From contig NZ_WJBG01000135.1 of NCBI RefSeq assembly GCF_009709555.1, positions 1-35,812 of the forward strand: a stretch of 35,812 nucleotides of DNA, in the 5' to 3' direction. Both the position numbers and the translations under genes were made by a program. Shown here piece after piece: positions 32,392 to 35,812 of this stretch. Position 1 is the stretch's first letter, and every line of letters starts with the position of its first letter. The notes under the pieces were generated by a model. The model had not been told where the DNA came from. It did not search any database and saw only the letters and a program-made list of their open reading frames with translations. The stretch is from Streptomyces blattellae (GTDB taxonomy: Bacteria; Actinomycetota; Actinomycetes; Streptomycetales; Streptomycetaceae).

Positions 32392-34008
32392 GTGTACGTC
32401 CAGGAACTGGAACCCGTCGTCGACTCGCTCGGTCTGTCCGCCCTCGTGGCGGCCCTGCCCCTGGTGATCGTCCTCGTCCTGCTCGGCGGCGTCCGCATGA
32501 AGGCACATCTGGCGGGCCTCACGGGCCTTGCGGCGGCCGCTCTGGTCGCCTCGCTCGCGTACGGCATGCCGCCGGACCAGACGGCCTCCAGCGCCGTCCA
32601 GGGCGCCGTGTTCGGCTTCTTCCCGATTCTGTGGATCGTCGTCAACGCCCTCTGGGTGTACCGGATGACCGTCCGCACCCGCCATTTCGACATCCTGCGG
32701 CGGTCGTTCGGGCGGCTGTCCGACGACCCGCGCATCCAGGCACTCGTGGTCGCCTTCTGCTTCGGTGCCCTGCTGGAGGCGCTCGCCGGGTTCGGCGCAC
32801 CCGTCGCCATCTGCTCGGTCATGCTCGTCGCACTCGGCTTCGAACCGGTGCGCGCGGCCGTCGTCGCTCTGGTCGCCAACACCGCCCCCGTGGCCTTCGG
32901 CGCGATGGGCACACCGGTCGTGACGCTCGCTCAAGTCACCGGCCTGCCACTGGACTCGGTGGCTTCCGTGGTGGGGCGTCAGACGCCGCTGCTGGCGCTC
33001 GTCGTGCCGCTCGTGCTGGTGTTCCTGGTGGATGGACGGCGCGGGCTGCGGGAGACCTGGGTACCCGCGCTGGTGTGCGGAATCGCCTTCGCCGCCGGGC
33101 AGTTCATCGCCTCCAACTACGTCTCCGCACAACTCGCCGACATCGGCGCCGCCTTGCTCGGCTCGGGTGCCCTGGTCGCCGTACCGCACGCGCGCGTGCC
33201 CGCCGCCGAGTCCGTGCGCGCCTCCGTGCTGACCGGCGTGCGCAGCGAGGACCTGGACGTGGCGGATCCGCGGCCCGAAGTCGCCCGTGCCTACGCCCCG
33301 TACGCACTGATCGTCGCCATCTTCTCCGTCGCCCAGATCCCGGCGGTCAAGGACTGGCTGGCCGAGGCGACACAGACGTACGACTGGCCCTTCCTGGACG
33401 TCGTCGGCCCGGACGGCGATCCGGTCGGGGGCAACGTCTTCACCTGGCCGTTCGTCTCCACCGGCGGGACCCTCGTACTGCTGGCCGGTATGTGCACCGC
33501 GGTCGTTCTCGGGGTGCACGCGCGCGTGGCGGTCAAGGAGTGGGCCGCCACCGTGCACGAACTGCGGTTCGCGATCCTGACCGTGACGTCCGTGCTGGCG
33601 CTCGCGTACGTCATGAACCTCTCCGGACAGGCGGCCACCATCGGCCACTTCGTGGCGGCGGCCGGGGCCGGGCTCGCTTTCCTGTCGCCGGTGCTCGGCT
33701 GGTTCGGCGTCGCCGTCTCCGGATCGGACACCTCGGCCAACGCGCTCTTCGGCGCCCTCCAGGTGACCGCGGCCCGGGAGTCGGGGCTGTCGCCCGAGTT
33801 GCTGGCCGCCGCCAACAGTTCGGGCGGTGTCCTCGGCAAGATGATCTCGCCGCAGAACCTCGCCATCGCCTGTGCGGCCGTCGGACTCGCGGGCCGCGAA
33901 GGGGACATCCTGCGCAAGGTGCTGCCCTGGAGTGCGGGGCTGCTGATGGTGATGTGCCTGATCGTGGTCGGCCAGAGTTCACCGGTGCTGGCCTGGATGC
34001 TGCCCTGA
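32392..34008 (+). CDS. lctP: L-lactate permease (LctP/LldP family)
   Basis: Proton-coupled uptake of lactate, and in many relatives glycolate, across the cell membrane. 538 residues from GTG 32392, with GGGAGG five bases upstream. About 12-13 hydrophobic segments are visible, from LVAALPLVIVLVLLGG to LLMVMCLIVVG. Family signatures include FGALLEALAGFGAPVAI, GFEPVRAAVVALVANTAPVAFGAMGTP, SGSDTSANALFGALQ and GKMISPQNLAIACAAVG. No lactate dehydrogenase gene is nearby. It is flanked upstream by an 11-bp repeat array and downstream by manB. It interrupts the otherwise conserved DUF3499-manB order, so it looks like an insertion into the old locus. Confidence 0.93.
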   Translation: MYVQELEPVVDSLGLSALVAALPLVIVLVLLGGVRMKAHLAGLTGLAAAALVASLAYGMPPDQTASSAVQGAVFGFFPILWIVVNALWVYRMTVRTRHFDILRRSFGRLSDDPRIQALVVAFCFGALLEALAGFGAPVAICSVMLVALGFEPVRAAVVALVANTAPVAFGAMGTPVVTLAQVTGLPLDSVASVVGRQTPLLALVVPLVLVFLVDGRRGLRETWVPALVCGIAFAAGQFIASNYVSAQLADIGAALLGSGALVAVPHARVPAAESVRASVLTGVRSEDLDVADPRPEVARAYAPYALIVAIFSVAQIPAVKDWLAEATQTYDWPFLDVVGPDGDPVGGNVFTWPFVSTGGTLVLLAGMCTAVVLGVHARVAVKEWAATVHELRFAILTVTSVLALAYVMNLSGQAATIGHFVAAAGAGLAFLSPVLGWFGVAVSGSDTSANALFGALQVTAARESGLSPELLAAANSSGGVLGKMISPQNLAIACAAVGLAGREGDILRKVLPWSAGLLMVMCLIVVGQSSPVLAWMLP

Positions 34009-34109
34009 CCTCAGGTTGCGCCCGGGAGTCCACCCGACCTCCGTGCAGCGCATTGTCAGTGGGTACGGGTAGCTTGTGGTGACCGATAGGACTTTCAGGA
34101 GGGTTGGCC

Positions 34110-35474
34110 GTGTCTGCTGATCTGTCGCAGCTCGTCAAGGCGTACGACGTGCGCGGGGTGGTTCCGGACCAATGGGACGAACCGCTGGCCGAGCTGTTCG
34201 GGGCCGCCTTCGTCCAGGTGGCCGGGGCGAGCGCGATCGTGATCGGGCACGACATGCGGCCCTCGTCCCCCGGGCTGTCGGGCGCCTTCGCGCGCGGTGC
34301 GGCGGCGCGCGGTGCCGACGTGACCGAGATCGGCCTGTGCTCCACCGACCAGCTGTACTACGCGTCCGGCGCGTTCGACCTGCCGGGCGCCATGTTCACC
34401 GCCTCGCACAACCCGGCCCAGTACAACGGCATCAAGATGTGCCGGGCGGGCGCGGCCCCGGTCGGCCAGGACACCGGGCTCGCCGAGATCCGGCAGCTGG
34501 TCGAGGGCTGGCTGGACTCGGGCGCCCCCGAACCGGTCGGGACGCCGGGGACGGTCACGCAGCGGGAGACGTTGGAGGACTACGCGGCGCACCTCCGCTC
34601 CCTCGCCGACCTGACCTCCATCCGCCCGCTGAAGGTCGTCGTCGACGCCGGCAACGGCATGGGCGGGCACACCGTGCCCACGGTCTTCGCCGGCCTGCCC
34701 CTGACCCTGGTGCCGATGTACTTCGAGCTGGACGGCACGTTCCCGAACCACGAGGCGAACCCGCTTGACCCGGCGAACATCGTCGACCTCCAGAAGCGAG
34801 TCCGCGACGAGTCCGCCGACCTCGGCATCGCCTTCGACGGTGACGCCGACCGCTGCTTCGTCGTCGACGAGCACGGCGACCCGGTCTCCCCGTCCGCCAT
34901 CACCGCCCTGGTCGCCTCCCGCGAGCTGGCCAAGCACGGCGGCAAGGGCGTGATCATCCACAACCTGATCACGTCCTGGTCGGTCCCGGAGGTCGTGAAG
35001 GAGAACGGCGGCACGCCCGTCCGCACCCGCGTGGGCCACTCCTTCATCAAGGCCGAGATGGCCAAGTCCGGCGCGATCTTCGGCGGTGAGCACTCCGCCC
35101 ACTACTACTTCGCCGACTTCTGGAACGCCGACACGGGCATGCTCGCCGCCCTCCACGTCCTCGCCGCCCTCGGTGGCCAGGACGGCCCCCTCTCCGCCCT
35201 CGTCGCCCAGTACGACCGCTACGTCGGCTCCGGCGAGATCAACTCCACCGTCGACGACCAGACCGCCCGCCTCGCCGCGATCCGCTCCGCCTACGAGGGC
35301 CGCGAAGGCGTGACCCTCGACGACCTCGACGGCCTCACCATCACCTCCACCGACTGGTGGTTCAACGTCCGCCCCTCCAACACCGAGCCCCTCCTCCGCC
35401 TCAACGCCGAGGCCCGCGACGAGGCAACGATGACGAAGGTGCGCGACGAAGCACTGGAGATCATCAGAGGCTGA
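34110..35474 (+). CDS. manB: phosphomannomutase / phosphoglucomutase
   Basis: Interconverts mannose-6-phosphate and mannose-1-phosphate, feeding ManC. 454 residues from GTG 34110, placed by AGGAGGG at 34097-34103 seven bases upstream; the TTG at 34104 is too close to the binding site. The four alpha-D-phosphohexomutase landmarks are present: FTASHNP with phosphoserine S99, the metal loop DGDADR (243-248), the sugar-specificity loop GGEHSAHYY, and the phosphate loop RPSNTEPLLR. In Streptomyces and mycobacteria this gene is the mannose mutase beside DUF3499 and whiB, supporting manB over a glucose mutase. Activity on glucose phosphates is common in the family. Confidence 0.92.
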   Translation: MSADLSQLVKAYDVRGVVPDQWDEPLAELFGAAFVQVAGASAIVIGHDMRPSSPGLSGAFARGAAARGADVTEIGLCSTDQLYYASGAFDLPGAMFTASHNPAQYNGIKMCRAGAAPVGQDTGLAEIRQLVEGWLDSGAPEPVGTPGTVTQRETLEDYAAHLRSLADLTSIRPLKVVVDAGNGMGGHTVPTVFAGLPLTLVPMYFELDGTFPNHEANPLDPANIVDLQKRVRDESADLGIAFDGDADRCFVVDEHGDPVSPSAITALVASRELAKHGGKGVIIHNLITSWSVPEVVKENGGTPVRTRVGHSFIKAEMAKSGAIFGGEHSAHYYFADFWNADTGMLAALHVLAALGGQDGPLSALVAQYDRYVGSGEINSTVDDQTARLAAIRSAYEGREGVTLDDLDGLTITSTDWWFNVRPSNTEPLLRLNAEARDEATMTKVRDEALEIIRG

Positions 35475-35812
35475 CCCCATGCGGACCGCCGCCGACGCCG
35501 CGCGGCCCAGTTTCAGCCGCTCCGGTGTCAGGGGGCCGAGTGCGTCCGGGCCCTGCCCAGGTGCGTAGAGGTGGGGCACGGCGACCGCACAACGCCGTCC
35601 CGAGCCCGCACCCGCTGGGGCGGCGGCTCCCTTCGAACGCGGGTCACCACCTTTCATCCCGCCCGACGCCCGAGCCCGGCCAACGCCGTTCCGAGCCCCC
35701 GACTCCTTGAAGAGCGCCCGCTTCTGACCGCTGGCCGGCGTCATTGAGCCCGCCGGGGTGGCTGGGGCTGGGTAGTGCTGTCCCGCCCCTCTGACTCCTT
35801 GGGGGTGCCCGC
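35475..35812. other. 338-bp gap at the right edge with repeats
   Basis: No gene is supported. CAACGCCGT-C/T-CCGAGCCC occurs at 35590-35607 and 35681-35698. At 35740-35765 TGGCCGGCGTCATTGAGCCC resembles the dispersed element at 20186-20320. Any gene continuing past the edge cannot be judged. Confidence 0.55.

Noticed and set aside
34095..35744. A 549-codon frame antisense to manB
   Set aside because: manB carries all family motifs on the plus strand; the antisense frame follows from GC-biased third positions.
1..35812. tRNA, rRNA, insertion sequences, prophage or integrase
   Set aside because: Looked for and not seen; gene content and base composition are uniform chromosomal core and near-core.

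Overview
The window is a stretch of high-GC actinobacterial chromosome, almost certainly from a Streptomyces. The reasons are third-position GC bias in every gene, frequent GTG and TTG starts behind GGAGG-type ribosome binding sites, an 87-residue WhiB, and gene families (WhiB, F420 biosynthesis, LytR-CpsA-Psr, DUF3499, DUF5719, TIGR03089) typical of Actinobacteria. I see 26 protein genes, one of them cut by the left edge. There are no rRNA or tRNA genes, no insertion sequences, no phage genes and no CRISPR array.

Left part (1-9120): a nucleotide-sugar (UDP-glucose type) dehydrogenase running off the edge, an acyl-CoA dehydrogenase behind an AT-rich palindrome, an ExoA-like membrane glycosyltransferase, two LytR-CpsA-Psr (LCP) ligases, an acyl-CoA thioesterase, a Cys/Met-rich Csp-type copper-storage protein and a SAM methyltransferase. 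Intrinsic terminators separate the convergent pairs.

Central part (9188-20154): four LCP genes in a row on the minus strand, making six in about 12.3 kb. Two of them form a recent-looking tandem duplicate that includes the promoter. A half-length adenylation-domain protein (TIGR03089), a secreted PGRP/amidase_2 peptidoglycan hydrolase and a GDP-mannose pyrophosphorylase-like enzyme (manC) follow. LCP proteins transfer polyprenyl-linked glycopolymers to peptidoglycan, so this block reads as cell-envelope glycopolymer assembly and remodelling.

Right part (20437-35812): an AlkA-like DNA glycosylase, fbiB-fbiA (coenzyme F420), cysteine dioxygenase, the sporulation regulator whiB, a 1263-residue membrane glycosyltransferase coupled to a secreted DUF5719 protein, a degenerate zincin, DUF3499, lactate permease and phosphomannomutase (manB). 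The order LCP - manC - fbiB/fbiA - whiB - zincin - DUF3499 - manB matches the mycobacterial Rv3267-Rv3257c neighbourhood, so this is a deeply conserved actinobacterial locus linking mannose activation, envelope polymer attachment and the WhiB regulator.

The less ordinary signals are these. Five of the six LCP proteins carry exactly four cysteines, one at the extreme C-terminus, and the sixth has none. The two duplicated LCP genes share exact nucleotide blocks. There are many short tandem repeats between genes, with periods of 11, 19, 22, 26, 28 and 64 bp, including an 11-bp array in front of the lactate permease gene. A C(UUCG)G hairpin sits just ahead of fbiA.
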